Positions 1 to 11,549 of a DNA stretch of 64,000 bases are shown here, piece by piece (position 1 is the first letter of the stretch; each line of letters starts with the position of its first letter). This DNA comes from Humulus lupulus (lineage: Eukaryota > Streptophyta > Magnoliopsida > Rosales > Cannabaceae), in assembly GCF_963169125.1 (NCBI RefSeq), contig NC_084793.1, positions 37,288,578 through 37,352,577 of the forward strand, read 5' to 3'. The notes beneath the pieces are model-generated. The model ran no database searches. It saw nothing but the letters and a program-made list of their open reading frames with translations, and had not been told where the DNA came from. A program made the translations under genes and the position numbers.

Positions 1-59
1 TGTATTCGTTTATTTTTTCTTCCAAATTCACTAAGTGATTAATCAATCTACATGAATCC

Positions 60-460
60 AGGTTGAATATTGAGTCCTGGTTCCAATGGCCAGGACCATT
101 AGGGGAAATATTATAAAAGGTATTTAACCTGTTCTAAGACCCACGTTCGGGTCTTGACGGCCTGGACCGTCTTGGACTTAACCAATATAACTCTATGGGT
201 TTTTTTAGGTATGGCTTAATTAATTAACTCGTTCTGAACCTGAGGTTTAGGTTCCAACGACCTGGACCGTTAAGGAGTTATCTACTATCGTCTGATTTAT
301 TTGTCCTGATTCTGGTGTTTAGGTTCCAATGGTCTGGACCATTAGACATTAGTTGATTAGCTTATTTTGAACCTGAGGTTCAAGTTCCAACGTCTTGGGT
401 CATTTATAAGACTAACTTTAATCAATTTAAACATAAGATTCACTTTTCAATGGATTTGGG
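60..460 (-). repeat. Degenerate tandem repeat in T1 3' UTR
   Basis: The core GGTTCCAAYGGYCTGGACC recurs, variably decayed, near 80, 148, 249, 321, 382 and 441, so spacing is about 60-100 bp. It lies between the integrase end and the expected 3' LTR of T1. No coding potential is seen. Confidence 0.75.
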
Positions 461-530
461 CCATTATAAGGAAGACATGAATAGGGATTTGGTTATCCCG
501 GACCACGTTAGGTCTAGATCAATTTTTTAA

Positions 531-911
531 GAGTTGGGTTTTGAACCCCCCGGAAAATGTGGGTATGAGCTAGGATCGGGCTTTGAGCCTTGCATCCCAT
601 TTGGGTTGACCCCCCCTCCTCTGAATCACACGAGTCCGGGTTAAGACTGGACTTTGAGCCTTGCATCCTTTTTTATTGGGAGTTGAGTTTTGTACCCCCC
701 GAACAATGTGGGTCCGGGCTAGGACTAGGCTTTGAGCCTTGCATCCTATTTTGTTGGGAGTTGGGTTTTGCACCCGCAGGACAATATGGGTCTGAGCTAG
801 GACTGGGCTTTGAGCTTTGCATCCTATTATTTTGGGAGTTGGGTTTTGCAACCCCAGTCTATATGAGTCTGGATCAGGACTAAGCTCTGAGTTTTGCATC
901 CTTTTTTGTTT
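531..911 (-). repeat. Tandem array, ~78-bp unit, in T1 3' UTR
   Basis: About five copies. Unit starts are near 531, 600, 678, 756 and 834; the last three are spaced exactly 78 bp. Shared text includes GAGTTGGGTTTTGCACCC and CTTTGAGCCTTGCATCC. Repetitive open frames on both strands here are by-products of the repeat. The array is in the hypervariable 3' UTR position known for Tat elements. Confidence 0.9.
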
Positions 912-1134
912 TTAATCCTAGACTTGTATAGATGGCCTTACCCTCAAGTGACCAAATAATGTAGTCTTAGGTCACTTGTAAAAATTAAAGATGGATGTAG
1001 ACTTTTTCTTTCCTTACAACATTTCTTATGGTGTTTTGTGCACACCATTTCCATTAAAAAAGAAATCACCCTGGAGCGTACATTGCTAGAAATAAAAAAA
1101 ATGTTAGAAAAGAGCAGAATTAGATCCTCCCGAC
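912..1134. other. T1 spacer between integrase stop and tandem repeats
   Basis: AT-rich non-coding sequence following the integrase terminus on the minus strand. No further motif seen. Confidence 0.6.
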
Positions 1135-2380
1135 TACCAATAGTATCAGCAGAGATGTTTTGTGTTCCAGGCCCTTGGGACCTCCGTTCCGTCTAGTCGC
1201 CTTAAGCGATACGTTGCCGGACATACTTCGTTTTGGACTTCTTAGGGTCCTTCGCAATTTGGTCCCAGAACCCCCACTACTGTATCTTGAGATGCAGGGA
1301 AGAGTCTTCTGAGGACTAGATCATCAGTTTTGAACCTTCGACTCTTAACTTTAGAGTTAAAGTGTCTGGTGATCTTACCTTGATACATCTTCAGCTGCAC
1401 TTGTGATTCCTTCTGGATCTCTTCGATGAAATCTAGGGATTCCTGGAGTAAGGCGTGGTTCTGGACGGGATCATATGTGTCCCGTCTGTGAGATGGGACC
1501 ACTGTTTCTACTGGGATGGCTATTTCATATCCGTACACCAATGAATATGGAATATGTCCGGTTGATGTTCTTTTTGTGGTCTGGTAGACCCATAGGACGC
1601 GAGGCAACACTTCCGGCCACTTTCTATTGCAAGCTTGTAGCTTTTTCTTTAATGTTCCCCTCAAAATCTTGTTAAGGGCCTCTGTTTGGCCATTTTCTTA
1701 AGGCCTTGCAACCGCGAATAAGCTTTTGATGATGCCATGTATTTCATAAAAGTCAGTGAAGTGGATGCTATTAAATTGCTTCCCGTTGTCAGACACGATT
1801 TTGTGAGGGAGGCCTTATCGGCACACAATGTTGTTGATGAAGAAGTCCAAGGCCTTTTTGGAGGTGATGGAGCTCATTGGTTCCGCCTTGACCTACTTGG
1901 TGTAATAGTCGATGGCTACAATGGCATATTTTACTCCACCCTTTCCGGTCGGGTGGGATCCTACCAAATCTATTCCCCAAACTGCAAAAGGCCAGGGACT
2001 GGTCATCAGAATTATTTCCATTGGAGGGGTCGTGGGATCTTTGCATACCTTTGGCACTATTCACATTTGTGGACGTAATCAACACAGTCCTTCTTCATCG
2101 TTGGCCAAAAATATCCTTGCCTTAGGATTTTCTTGGAAAAGTTGAGTCTGGCTGTGTGATCTCAACAAAAACTTTCGTGCACTTCGTACATGATTGCACT
2201 CATTTATGTCCAGTATACGCATTAAAGATATCGCATGGACAACCCCGTGCGATAGATTTTTCCATCCATCCTGACGTATCTGAGAGCCTGGTACTAAAGT
2301 GGCAGCCCTGTCCGCGGGCAATTCCTTAGTGGTTAGGTGCTGGATGAGAGGGCCCATCCAGGACGTAGAGTAATCAATGG
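1135..2380 (-). pseudogene. T1 integrase, decayed
   Basis: Integrase inserts the element cDNA into the genome. Reading minus, a zinc-finger region with VHES..DH and later C-x2-C lies near 2200-2060. The core follows with WGIDLVGS, AIDYYTK and KIVSDNG-like text (about 1990-1760), split over frames. The C-terminal part, from KKLQACNRKWPEVLPRVLW to the PRAWNTKHL end (about 1664-1135), is the cleanest block. Several frameshifts and stops (one TGA in the last ten codons) make it non-functional. Its N-terminal side is cut off from the rest of pol by the solo LTR at 2381-2996. Confidence 0.85.
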
Positions 2381-2996
2381 TGTTTACCCAAAACGGCTCA
2401 TGGTGACGTGGCAGGATTGACCTACATGTGGCAGGGATGTGGCAATACTAAATGAACGAGTACCGTTCGACCATCGACCAGAAAGTTATTGATATATCAA
2501 GACTCATTCTAGGGTATAACCAATCTGGTCGCATACTCTCATTTATTTCCTTGTGAATATGCAATCCTGTAATAGTAGCATTTATTTATATTTTATTTTA
2601 TTACCTTGATACGCAAATCTTAATTGTAATGAAGGCCTGTTGGCTCATGTAACCTTCTTGAGCCTATAAATAAGAATGGAATGGCTCAAGGAAAGAACTT
2701 TTGACTTTGGAACTTTTGATCTTTGTATTCATAGAGAAAAGCATAGTGTGATTATCCACCGAGATTGTAATCCTCTCAAGACTTGTGAAATTCGTGAACC
2801 CTAGTTCATTGATCACAATATTGGGATTCAATATCAATAGGAACACTAAGGGGACGTAGGTCATTACCATCTAGTTGGGGTCGAACCACTATAAATCGAT
2901 TGTGTCATTTGCTTTCCATTTTATTCTATTCTTGATTTCCTGTTGTTCTTTGTCATTTATTTGACTCCATGTCATTGGCTAAATCTAGGGTCAACA
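2381..2996 (+). mobile_element. Solo LTR inside T1 pol
   Basis: The 616-bp segment starts TGTTTACCC and ends GGGTCAACA, an imperfect inverted pair. It is flanked by AATGG (2376-2380) and CATGG (2997-3001), a likely 5-bp target duplication with one change. A TATA box TATAAATA lies at 2665-2672 on the plus strand. It separates the second RNase H from integrase of T1. No internal element sequence is present. The parent family is not identified. Confidence 0.8.
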
Positions 2997-3460
2997 CATG
3001 GCATTGATGATTATAGGGGCTTGAATACTGGGCACAGGTAAATGGTCGATCGGGACCACTCCAGAGAGTTCTGCTTCAACATCCGTGACCAATTTTGCTA
3101 GTGTGTATGCAAACACATTCTGATCCCTGGGGATTTGGAGGATGAAGTATTTCTTGAAAGATTGGAGTAACTCTCGGGTTTGCACCACGTAGGCGGCCAT
3201 CTTCTCCCCCAAAATATCTTTGACCACCAGTTGGGAGTCGCTATGAACTTTAATATTTGTTGCCCCTACCTCTCGGGCCAAGTGTAATTTGGCCAGCTTG
3301 GCCTCGTTCTCAGCCACGTTGTTTGATGCTTTGAACTGGAAACGTAGGGTGCTTTGCAACTGGTGACCTTGCGGGGATATCAAGATGATCTTGGCCTTGG
3401 CCCCATTCTCATTGGAAGCTCCATCTACAAAGATCTTCCATAAGGGCATTAGGGGGTTGA
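2997..3460 (-). pseudogene. T1 second (archaeal-type) RNase H
   Basis: Reading minus, KIFVDGASNENGAKAKIIL begins the domain, followed by NVAENEAKLAKL and VHSDSQLVV, then a terminal block near RDQNVFAYTLAKL. These carry the Asp/Glu/Asp pattern of RNase H; the last Asp (usually NxxAD) looks changed to Tyr. This extra domain between gypsy RNase H and integrase marks Tat elements. About 150 residues are open without a stop, the best-kept part of this pol. Confidence 0.85.
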
Positions 3461-4720
3461 CAGGTTCTTCATTTTCGGTTATCCTGGTGCATTATAAGAT
3501 GAAGTCGGCCAAGGGCTGTCCCTTGATGGAAATTCTGGGGACATAAGCGATGTCAAGCTGTTTAAGCTCCATGGCCCACTTCAAAAGTCTTCCAGATGAT
3601 TCAGGTTTCTGTAGTAATTGTCGCAGGGGATGGTTCGTTAGTACCTTGATGGCGTGGCCTTGAAAGTAAGGTCTCAGCTTCCTAGAGGCGATTGATAAGA
3701 AAAATGTCAGCTTCTCGATTAAGGGATATCTGGACTCTGCGCCTAGTAACTTTTTGCTTACGTAATAGACCGGGAGCTGGACCTTTCCCTCTTCTCACAC
3801 TAAAGCGGCGCTAATGGCATGTTCTAGCACTACCAAATACAGGTACAATGGTTCTCCATCCACTGGTTTCACCAAGATTGATGCTTGGGCCAGATGTTAC
3901 TTCAATTTCTGGAAGGCTTCTTCATATTCGGCCGTCCATTCGAACCTCTGGTTTCCGCAAAGTATGTTGAAGAATGGGATGCACTGTGTGTGGACTTGGA
4001 GACGAAGTGGCTTAAAGTTGTTATTCTTCTCGTCAAGCTTTGAACGTCTTTGTGCTTTTGTGATGATGACATCTCGATCAATGCTCTGATCTTGTCTGGG
4101 TCGACTTCTATCCCTCTTGAGCTTACTATGAAGCCCAGAAACTTCCCGGATGCCATGTCAAACGTGCACTTTTTGGGGTTCAGCATCATCCCATACTTCT
4201 GGATAATGGAGAATGCTTTTGCCAAGTCCTCTGCGTGTCTGGCCGAGGTCTTGGACTTGACCAACATGTGATCTATATAGACTTCCATGTTCCTCCCCAG
4301 TTGGTTCTGGAACATTCTATTGACCAGCCTTTGATAGGTGGCCCCAACATTCTTAAGTCTGAAGGGCATGACGATGTAGCAGTATACACCTTTGTTTATC
4401 TAGAAGCTGGTGTGTTCCTGGTCTACTACATGCATTGAAATCTGGTTGTAGCTGGAGTAGGCATCCATGTAGCTCAATAACTTATACCCGGATGTAGCAT
4501 CCACCATCTGGTCAATCCGGGGCAGAGGGAATCGATCCTCCAGGGAAGCCTTGTTGATGTCCGTGAAGTCGATGTAGGTTCTCTACCTTCAATTTGGCTT
4601 TGATACAAACACTGGATTGGCTAGCCAAATGGGACATAAGGATTCCCAGATGAAGTTTATCAAGGACAACTTCTCAACTTCTAACTTGAGGGCCTCTGCC
4701 CTCTTCGCCCCTAGGGGCGT
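3461..4720 (-). pseudogene. T1 reverse transcriptase and gypsy RNase H
   Basis: RT copies element RNA into DNA and RNase H removes the RNA. An open block of 155 residues (4369-3902) starts MPFRLKNVGATYQRLVNRMF and contains MEVYIDHMLVKSKT. The usual catalytic YxDD is thus YIDH, so the RT active site has lost an Asp. It continues with KKCTFDMASGKFLGFIVSSR and the RT-RNase H connection. Upstream parts (4370-4720) and the RNase H (3461-3900) need frame changes to read. Non-functional. Confidence 0.85.
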
Positions 4721-5640
4721 CTGCTTCTGCCGGGAGTTGCATTTTCGTCAATGTTTAGGGCGTGACATATGATGTTGCGGTTGATCCTGGTCATATTTGA
4801 ATGAGACCAGGCTAGGACATCCTGGTTCTCTTTCACCCGAGCAATTATGAAAGCCCTAACCTCTGACTTTATGTTTCTTCCGACTCTGATTACTTTTGTC
4901 GGTTCAGTGTCATCGATGCACACCTCTTCCACCTCCTCCATGGCTTCTAATGCTCTATTAGCTTCTATTCGTGGATCCAAATCATCGTCTTCCCGGACCA
5001 TTCTCTGTGCTGGCTGGGGGTGGAACTAGATCTACGTCTTCCTCTTCAATGGGTTCTTCGCGAACCATGAAGATTGGTCGGGCGGAAACGTGGTAGCACT
5101 TTTGTGCACTCTTCTGGTCTCCCCATACAATTTCCACTCCTCCATTATCACAAGGGAACTTCATGCAGAGGTGGAGGATGGAGGTGATGGCACCAAAGTC
5201 GACTGAAGTAGGACGACCGAAGATCACATTGTATGCAGTGGGGTAGTCCACCACTATGAAAGTGCAATACTTGAACTAACCCTGAACCTCATTCCCTAAT
5301 GTCATGGGTAGCTGGATCTTGCCCATCGGGAGAAATAAATCCTCATTGAAGCCATAGATCTATGTTGGACAGGAAGCTAGATCTACCTTTGTTAGGCCAA
5401 TCGATGTAAGTGCCAGCTTGAATAGGACATTGACGGAGCTCCAGTCATTTACCAACAATTGGGATACTCTTTTGTTGGCGATTTGGACATTAATGACCAA
5501 AGGGTGATGATGTGGGAAATGAACGTTCTGGGCATCCTCTTCCGTGAACATGATGGGTAGGTTCATCAGCTTTGGGTGCTGGGTCGAAGTTTCGACTAAG
5601 GCGCACACCTCATGGTCGTGATCGAGCTCGCTGAGGTACC
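4711..5640 (-). pseudogene. T1 protease and RT leader
   Basis: Reading minus: the block near 5560 (IMFTEEDAQNVHFPHHHPLV) precedes the aspartic protease; the active-site loop is NDWSSVNVLF where Tat elements normally read DNGSS-like text. Then comes AYNVIFGRPT (5254-4982), the conserved late protease motif, and the RT leader with ENQDVLAWSH (5001-4711). The pieces lie in different frames, so the polyprotein is broken. Protease would cut the gag-pol polyprotein in the particle. Confidence 0.8.
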
Positions 5641-8127
5641 TTTTCTAATCATTCTGGGATAGTCCTCCAAGATACGGGCCTCCTGATATTGTGGCCACGT
5701 GACCATCAACTCGAGGAGGTGCGGTTCCGAGTGGATATGGCATTCCAGGCCCAGGGGCCTCCATGCGATTGCACTATTGGGGTCCCCTGAAGGGCCTGTG
5801 CTCCCAAACCTGGAACGTACCCTCCTTGAGGAGCTTGGTATGATCTCGGCGCACCCGGGGCAAAAAGATGTTCGAGATTTGCTAGCAATCCCGAAACTCC
5901 TGTTGGCATGCTGACCCATTGGTGGAGATGCCCCAGTTTGATCAAATTCTCAATCTCGTCCTTCAGCTGATGACACTCTTCCATTAGATGGCCCACGTCC
6001 TTATGGTAGGCACACCTTCTGCTGGTGTCCTTGGAGTTCTTTCCCTCTTTAAGCATGGGGCTTGGTTTATGGTAATGGACTACATTGTCTGTTGCAAGGT
6101 AGAATTTTTTTTGGGTGTCCACCAAGTTGGTGTACTCCGTGTATTGGGGCTCGTATCCCTTTTTCCCCATTCTTTGAGGGCTTGGCTTAGTTTTGACTTT
6201 TGCCTGATCTTTTTCCCTAGAGGGGTTTTGCTTGCCTCAGCTGCTTTGACCTAAGGTGGTTGGGCACTGCCAGGTGTGGCACTGTACCCTTTGGGTGTTA
6301 CTCCGTACTCGGAGAAATGGGTCGATGGAGCTGGAGGATATCTCGCCGAAGTGGGTCCATAGATCTTCGGGTTCATGAAGGCATCCCCAGGGTTCCAGTG
6401 GGTCCAAACGTTGCTGGGGGTGCTGGATATATATTTGCCGGATACAACGCTCCATATCCAGGAAAGGTTTGTGTTGTGACTGGGTTGCTGGCTGCCACCC
6501 AAAGACTTGGACTCGAGCCTCTTCCCAGTTGATGAAACCTTGTGACTAGATATTTGATGAATTCTTCAAGGTTGGTTGCCTTGCTGCGTTGCATGTCATC
6601 CCAGAGAAGGGACCCAACTCTAATTCTTGGCTGGAGATCTACCAGACGTTGTCCCTCATCCACCTTAGTTTTTGAGGCTTCTTCCATGAAGTGTTGGATG
6701 TAAGCCCTAAGGGTCTCCGTGGGATGTTGCTCGATGTTGGCCAGTGCACTGACTTCCATGTCCAGCTTTATGGTAGCCACAAACTGTTTACAGAAAGCTG
6801 ACTGTAATCCGGACCAAGACTGGATCGATCCTGTCTTAAGTCTCTTCCACTACTCTTCTGCGGGTCCAACAAGAGTGATTGAGAAACATAGGCACTTGCC
6901 GTTGTCACAGAAGTGAGGTACAGTCATCAGGTGATTGTAACGGGACAAGTGATCTCTGGGGTCAGTGTTCCCGGTATTGGCAGGTATATACAACATCTTG
7001 AACTCCTTTGGTAGCACGACGTCCAGTATGTGCTCGGTACATGGCTTATTTTCCTCTTCTTCGAAATCGGAATCTCCGCTTTCTTGCTTCCAGACCAGGC
7101 GATCTGTGACCTTTTTAAGAGCGGCCAGCTGTTCCATGAACTGCCTGGCCATTCCATCATCCAGGGGAACTCTCTCGCTCCTCTGGTCAATGAGGTTATT
7201 CCTCAATTCGCCTCTTCGGGGGCAAATCTTTTCTTTGCAGCCCGCTCCTTTCGGGAGTTGAGGTCATCGCACAAGTCTACTTGGGAAGTGTTGTCTCCCG
7301 AAATGATTAGTTCTGGCTCTTCGTCGCGTTTGTGCCCTCTGTGGTCCTTGTTCACGGAGGCACTAGGATAAAAGTGTCGTCCCTGATCGTCCTGTCTAGG
7401 GACGTTCCGGAGCTTAATACCCTGCGGGCGCTTCCCCTGCAGATCGTTCGGATGATCCCGTCCTGAGACAGGATTTATCTGTTCTTTCCTAGGGAATTGT
7501 CCTGGATTAGCCCCGGTTTTTGGAATGGGATGAGCTCTTTTTTGGGGTTTTTTTTTTTTTTTACAGGATCAGACATTTTGGCTTGCCCTTTTTAATGAGC
7601 AGGATTCGAGGGGCCAGCTCCGGAATGTGGGGATGGTCCCTGAGGAGGAATAGGGATAGCATCGTTGGGTACGCCAGTCCTGATAGGTGGGACAGGCGGC
7701 TGCGTTCCTGTGGGAGGAATGACTAAAGGATTGGTTGCCAATCCTTGGGCCGCAATATAGGCCTGAAGAGCCAGAAGGGACTCTTGCATTTGATGGGTGG
7801 CCTCTTTTTGTTCAGCTATCCTGGTTTCTTGATTCAAGACCTGTTGTCTCAGACGAACCACCTCTTGATCCTCCTGTTCATATCCTTCTCGTCAGGATCA
7901 ACGGGGTTCTCGACTTCGTGATCCTCATATTCCCTTTCATCTTCCTCTTAATAGCCTTCGTCGTAGTCACCCCCAACCCTGAAGTTCCGGGAGTCGTCGG
8001 GCAGAGGCCCCTGATAAGGCGTATCCTCGGGTTAGTCTTGAGGAAATGGTTGATTGGGCAATGTATCTCCATTGTCTTGTTTTTGTTTGTGAGTAGGATC
8101 AAACATGGTATGCCTGGTGTTCACCAT
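5641..8127 (-). pseudogene. T1 gag, decayed
   Basis: Gag forms the virus-like particle. A plausible start ATG is at 8127 (MVNTRHTMFDP), giving an acidic N-terminus; a coiled-coil-like stretch with MVRLRQQVLNQETRIAEQKE follows near 7861. The conserved gag core is at 7206-6373, with LYIPANTGNTDPRDHLSRYN, then TLRAYIQHFMEEASKTK. A zinc-knuckle-like CAYHKDVGHLMEEC lies near 6000. Several frameshifts and stops break it, and poly-T at 7548-7561 disrupts one linker. Confidence 0.8.
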
Positions 8128-8165
8128 TTCCACAGATGATCAAGGTTGACTCAAGCTTTCTTCCG

Positions 8166-8186
8166 CTCTCAATGAAAGCACCAAAA
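8166..8186 (-). promoter_or_regulatory. T1 primer-binding-type site
   Basis: Directly inside the 5' LTR, the minus strand reads TTTTGGTGCTTTCATTGAG. The same site sits at the same place in elements C (27351-27371) and E (59251-59271). It fits neither tRNA-iMet (as in the Tekay element) nor the tRNA-Asp type used by Athila; I could not assign the tRNA. Confidence 0.65.
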
Positions 8187-9173
8187 TGTTTACCGAGTTT
8201 TTTGGAAACTAGAAATATATTATGAAATAAGAGCTGGAAAGAAAGGATTAGATATGAACAACCACAAATTTTACGTGGTTGGGGCGTTAATGAGCCTTAG
8301 TCCACGAGTCACTAGTATTAGGCTTTAGAGAGGTTTGACAATGGAGTTTTTCTACAAGCTTTAGCAAAGTTTTTGCTTACAAGAGAAATTCTGGGATCCC
8401 TACTACAATGCACAACTGGTCCTATTTATAGGCAGACAAGCAGCTTGGGTCGGACTAATTCTGGCCCAATAGGGATGTAATTACAATTTGCTCGCTAACG
8501 TATCCATAATAGAAAGAATGTAACGTAATTAGATGTTATTAATCTGGGCCCATTAGGACGGTTTAGGGATGGCCAAGCCGTACAGCTGCCCATTGTACGT
8601 TAGCACGGACTAGTCTGCGTGGGCTACTAAGGAGATCCTGGGGACAGGATCTGTCGGAGTAGTGGCAGTATTGTTTCTTGATAGTAGTGTACATTATGTG
8701 TGTACCCTATTCTCCAAGTCAGTTGAGGAGACCAAGTGCCGAATTTTGTGGGGATAGGTCAGCATCAGGGAAAACTAGGCTTGCCCTATCTAGACGACAA
8801 GTCCGAGTTCGTTTACTAATGTCCCGGTTCATTTACCGGAGTCCTGGTTCGTTGACAAGGACCCAGGTTCATTTTCCAAGGTGGACATCATGGTGGTGGA
8901 GATCTACCATGGATCCTTGATGAGTTCTGTCTCCAGTGAACAGTTAGTTTGCCACCTTAACTAGCATCCCAGAGGATGTAGGTTGGTCGTGGCCGGGGAA
9001 ATCAGTCCTAATTCCTTCATTATGCTCGTGCCCATTGAATGTCGTTGGGCTCGATAGTGTTAAGGCTATCAGAGTTTCCTCCTTCCCCATTCATTGGGCT
9101 CAGGATGAGCCTGTGGCTCTTAAGAAGGCCCACGAAATCATTGGGTCATGCCACGTGTCACAGGTGGAAGACA
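8187..9173 (-). repeat. T1 5' LTR
   Basis: The plus-strand reading starts TGTTTACCGAG at 8187, next to the primer site, and ends GGTGGAAGACA at 9173, giving TG...CA and about 987 bp. A minus-strand TATA (CTATAAATAGG, plus 8422-8431) is followed by the expected leader. No second copy is in the window, so the right end rests on the loss of Tekay homology at 9174. Confidence 0.7.
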
Positions 9174-11209
9174 TGGATAATAAGGGGCATATTTGTAATT
9201 TTGGACCGTTGAGGGCAAAAATGCAATATATTTGTGTGTTGTGATTGATACCACAAGGGTGTGATCATATATTCGTAATGTACGATCTGAGACGGTCCTA
9301 GAGAGGAAAATAACTGAATAGTCACAACGGGGTCGAATACCTTACTCAGGAGGAGCCTAGGAGTATTATGGGAATATAGTATGTGTTCGGGAATTACCGG
9401 GCAACGAGTGGTGATTTAACGTTTGTTTAGGTGTAACAGGGATAAAATGAGGATTTATAGGAACACTCGAGGATTGAGCAGGATGTGGCAATTAACGGGA
9501 TTGCCCTTGGTGACACTAGAGGATTTAGTATAGTCTTGAGGGAATTTTGGACTTTTCAGCTAGGGGATAAACTTAGATCTTAGGCAGCTGAGACTCTAGA
9601 GTCACCTAGAAGGAAACAAATTTTCCTTAGCTTATCACACTCTCTCACTCACGGCTCCTTCTTTCTCTATTTGGTGCTTGGAGTTTGGTGGAACCTTAAG
9701 GATTCTAGACCAAGGAATTGAAGAGTAAAGGCTTGCTGTGCTTGGAGATTAGCTCAAGGATTGAGGACATCACAGAGGTAGGGAATTTAGTTATTGTTCT
9801 ATTGAATTCTCTTAGAACTATAGGCTTGCATGTAAGTGAACTTCAGTTTGGTTTTGAGTGTTGATGAGGATATGAAATTGTTTATGGGATTGTTAAGTCA
9901 CCTAGGCTATGTGGATAGGAAACCAGACTCAATTCTGGGTTTAAATAATGTTTGGGGTATGAATTATTGCGTTATGATCGAGGAAAAACACAGAAAAGTG
10001 GTGAGAATTCTGGGTTTTGAGGCTTAAGCAGCGACCCATTTGAACATTGAGGCCTAGGGGCCTCAGAAATTTGCCCAGGCACCGCGATGCAGGATATAGT
10101 GTCGGGACCCGTGTCCTTCAGCAGAGAGGGCTTGCCCTCTGACTTGTAGCAGTTTGTGGCTCAAAATGAAAAAAAAAGGGGGAAATGAAGGTTATAAGCT
10201 CAGGAACCCAAATGTTAAGGCTCGGGAAGGATTCTACTACACAGTTTAGTAGGATTCAAGGTCTCAGAGGCTAGAGTAATATTATGAAGATATTGATTGG
10301 TTTAAGGCTTGATGGATGGTTATTATGAATGCATTGTGACTAGGGTTTCAACAAGGCTCAGGTTAGAGGACTATGCTCGGGATCACAGAAATCAATCTGC
10401 TCGGGATACAGGTAAGAAAAATGTTGAACTCATAGAGCAGGGCATGGCCCTACTGCTTGTGTTACAGGGCGTGGCCCTATTGTTTATGTTTAATATATGT
10501 GTGAATATCTTTGAATATCATGTTGTGTTATTCTTGTTTATGAATGAACGACGAAGGCCGCGAACGGCGAAGGTCGAGAATGTCAAGAATCTGGGTACAG
10601 AAAGGGGCTGGGATTGGCGTTGAGCACATTGAGTGCAGGCCGCTTGGGCGAGACCCTCCAAGGGTATTGTATCCACCAGCTCGGTGAAGACCACGAACCC
10701 AGGGCCTGGTAAAGCACCTGGGTTAGCATAGGCCATTTTCTGTTTGGTTTGTTGGTTGTTTATGTTATTATTATTGGATTGGATTATGCTTTGTTTGCGT
10801 TGAGTTTTCTTTCTAGGCTTCGGCTCACAGGTGCACTATGGTGCAGGTAAGGGCAAAGGAAAGATCGACCAACCATGAGTGCAGAAAGCATGGAGCGATG
10901 GGTACATGTTCATCTTACCTGAATGCCACAGCCAGGTTTATTTTGGGAAATGTATTGTAGTGGTTGTTTTGTCGCCTAGGTCAACCATATTTGTATTTTT
11001 GTGTTGTAATACATTTTCTAAAGAGTATTTTGGGATCCCAGATGTATAACTTTTTATGATTTCAATGAGTATCCAAATATTCATAATTTATGGCATTAAA
11101 CGAGTTTTATTTCAATTTAGTCACACTTTTAACCTAAAATCTCGATTAGCGAGCTAATCGCACATGTATAACTCATATGGTAATGGGTCTAAGGAAGTAG
11201 GGCATTACA
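9174..11209 (+). repeat. Tekay element 5' LTR, 5'-truncated
   Basis: It aligns with 16335-18411 from the text GGGGCATATTTGTAATTTTGG onward and ends GGGCATTACA at 11209, next to the primer site. It includes the block with GGTGCAGGTAAGGGCAAAGG (near 10842) shared by all Tekay-type LTRs in this window. A decayed GC-rich cluster lies near 10027-10150. The open frames inside are not conserved genes. Confidence 0.85.
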
Positions 11210-11212
11210 ACT

Positions 11213-11226
11213 TGGTATCAGAGCGT
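11213..11226 (+). promoter_or_regulatory. Primer-binding site, tRNA-iMet type
   Basis: TTGGTATCAGAGCG directly follows the 5' LTR. TGGTATCAGAGC is the classic complement of the 3' end of plant initiator methionine tRNA, which primes minus-strand DNA synthesis. Confidence 0.9.
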
Positions 11227-11549
11227 GCCAAGGTTTATGGTTCCTGGAGATCGACTGAACATGTACGCTCGCTGCTAGTGACAAACTTGACTTAGGGTTG
11301 GTTGGTATTTAATAAAACATATTCTTAATTGCTTGCTTAAGTTGCCCTGTTTGCCTGAATGTATAGATAATGCATGATGACTGTGTTAATATATGCATGA
11401 TGCTAAGGCATGGCCTCCTTGACTGTTATATGCTATGTGCGATATATGCGATGTGTTGATTGTGGATTATTGGTGAGATTGGGAGGTGGTTTTGGATGTT
11501 GTTATCATGCCTGATGTGCAGCGTCATTGATTGCAGGCATATTGTAGTA

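Larger units (their letters stand above)
1..9173 (-). mobile_element. T1: Tat-type Ty3/gypsy retrotransposon, 3' end outside the window
   Basis: On the minus strand the order is 5' LTR (8187-9173), a primer-binding-type site, gag, protease, RT, RNase H, a second RNase H, integrase, then a 3' untranslated region with tandem repeats up to the left edge. Two RNase H domains before integrase are a hallmark of the Tat lineage. The frame is broken many times, so it is a decayed copy. Its right end meets a Tekay LTR that lacks its first ~151 bp (position 9174 aligns with 16335). This suggests T1 inserted into that LTR and the missing piece lies left of the window. The exact right end is inferred from LTR structure; no TSD can be tested. 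Confidence 0.85.

Noticed and set aside
590..899. Overlapping repetitive open frames on both strands
   Set aside because: They arise from the 78-bp tandem repeat, whose length is a multiple of three; no protein family seen.
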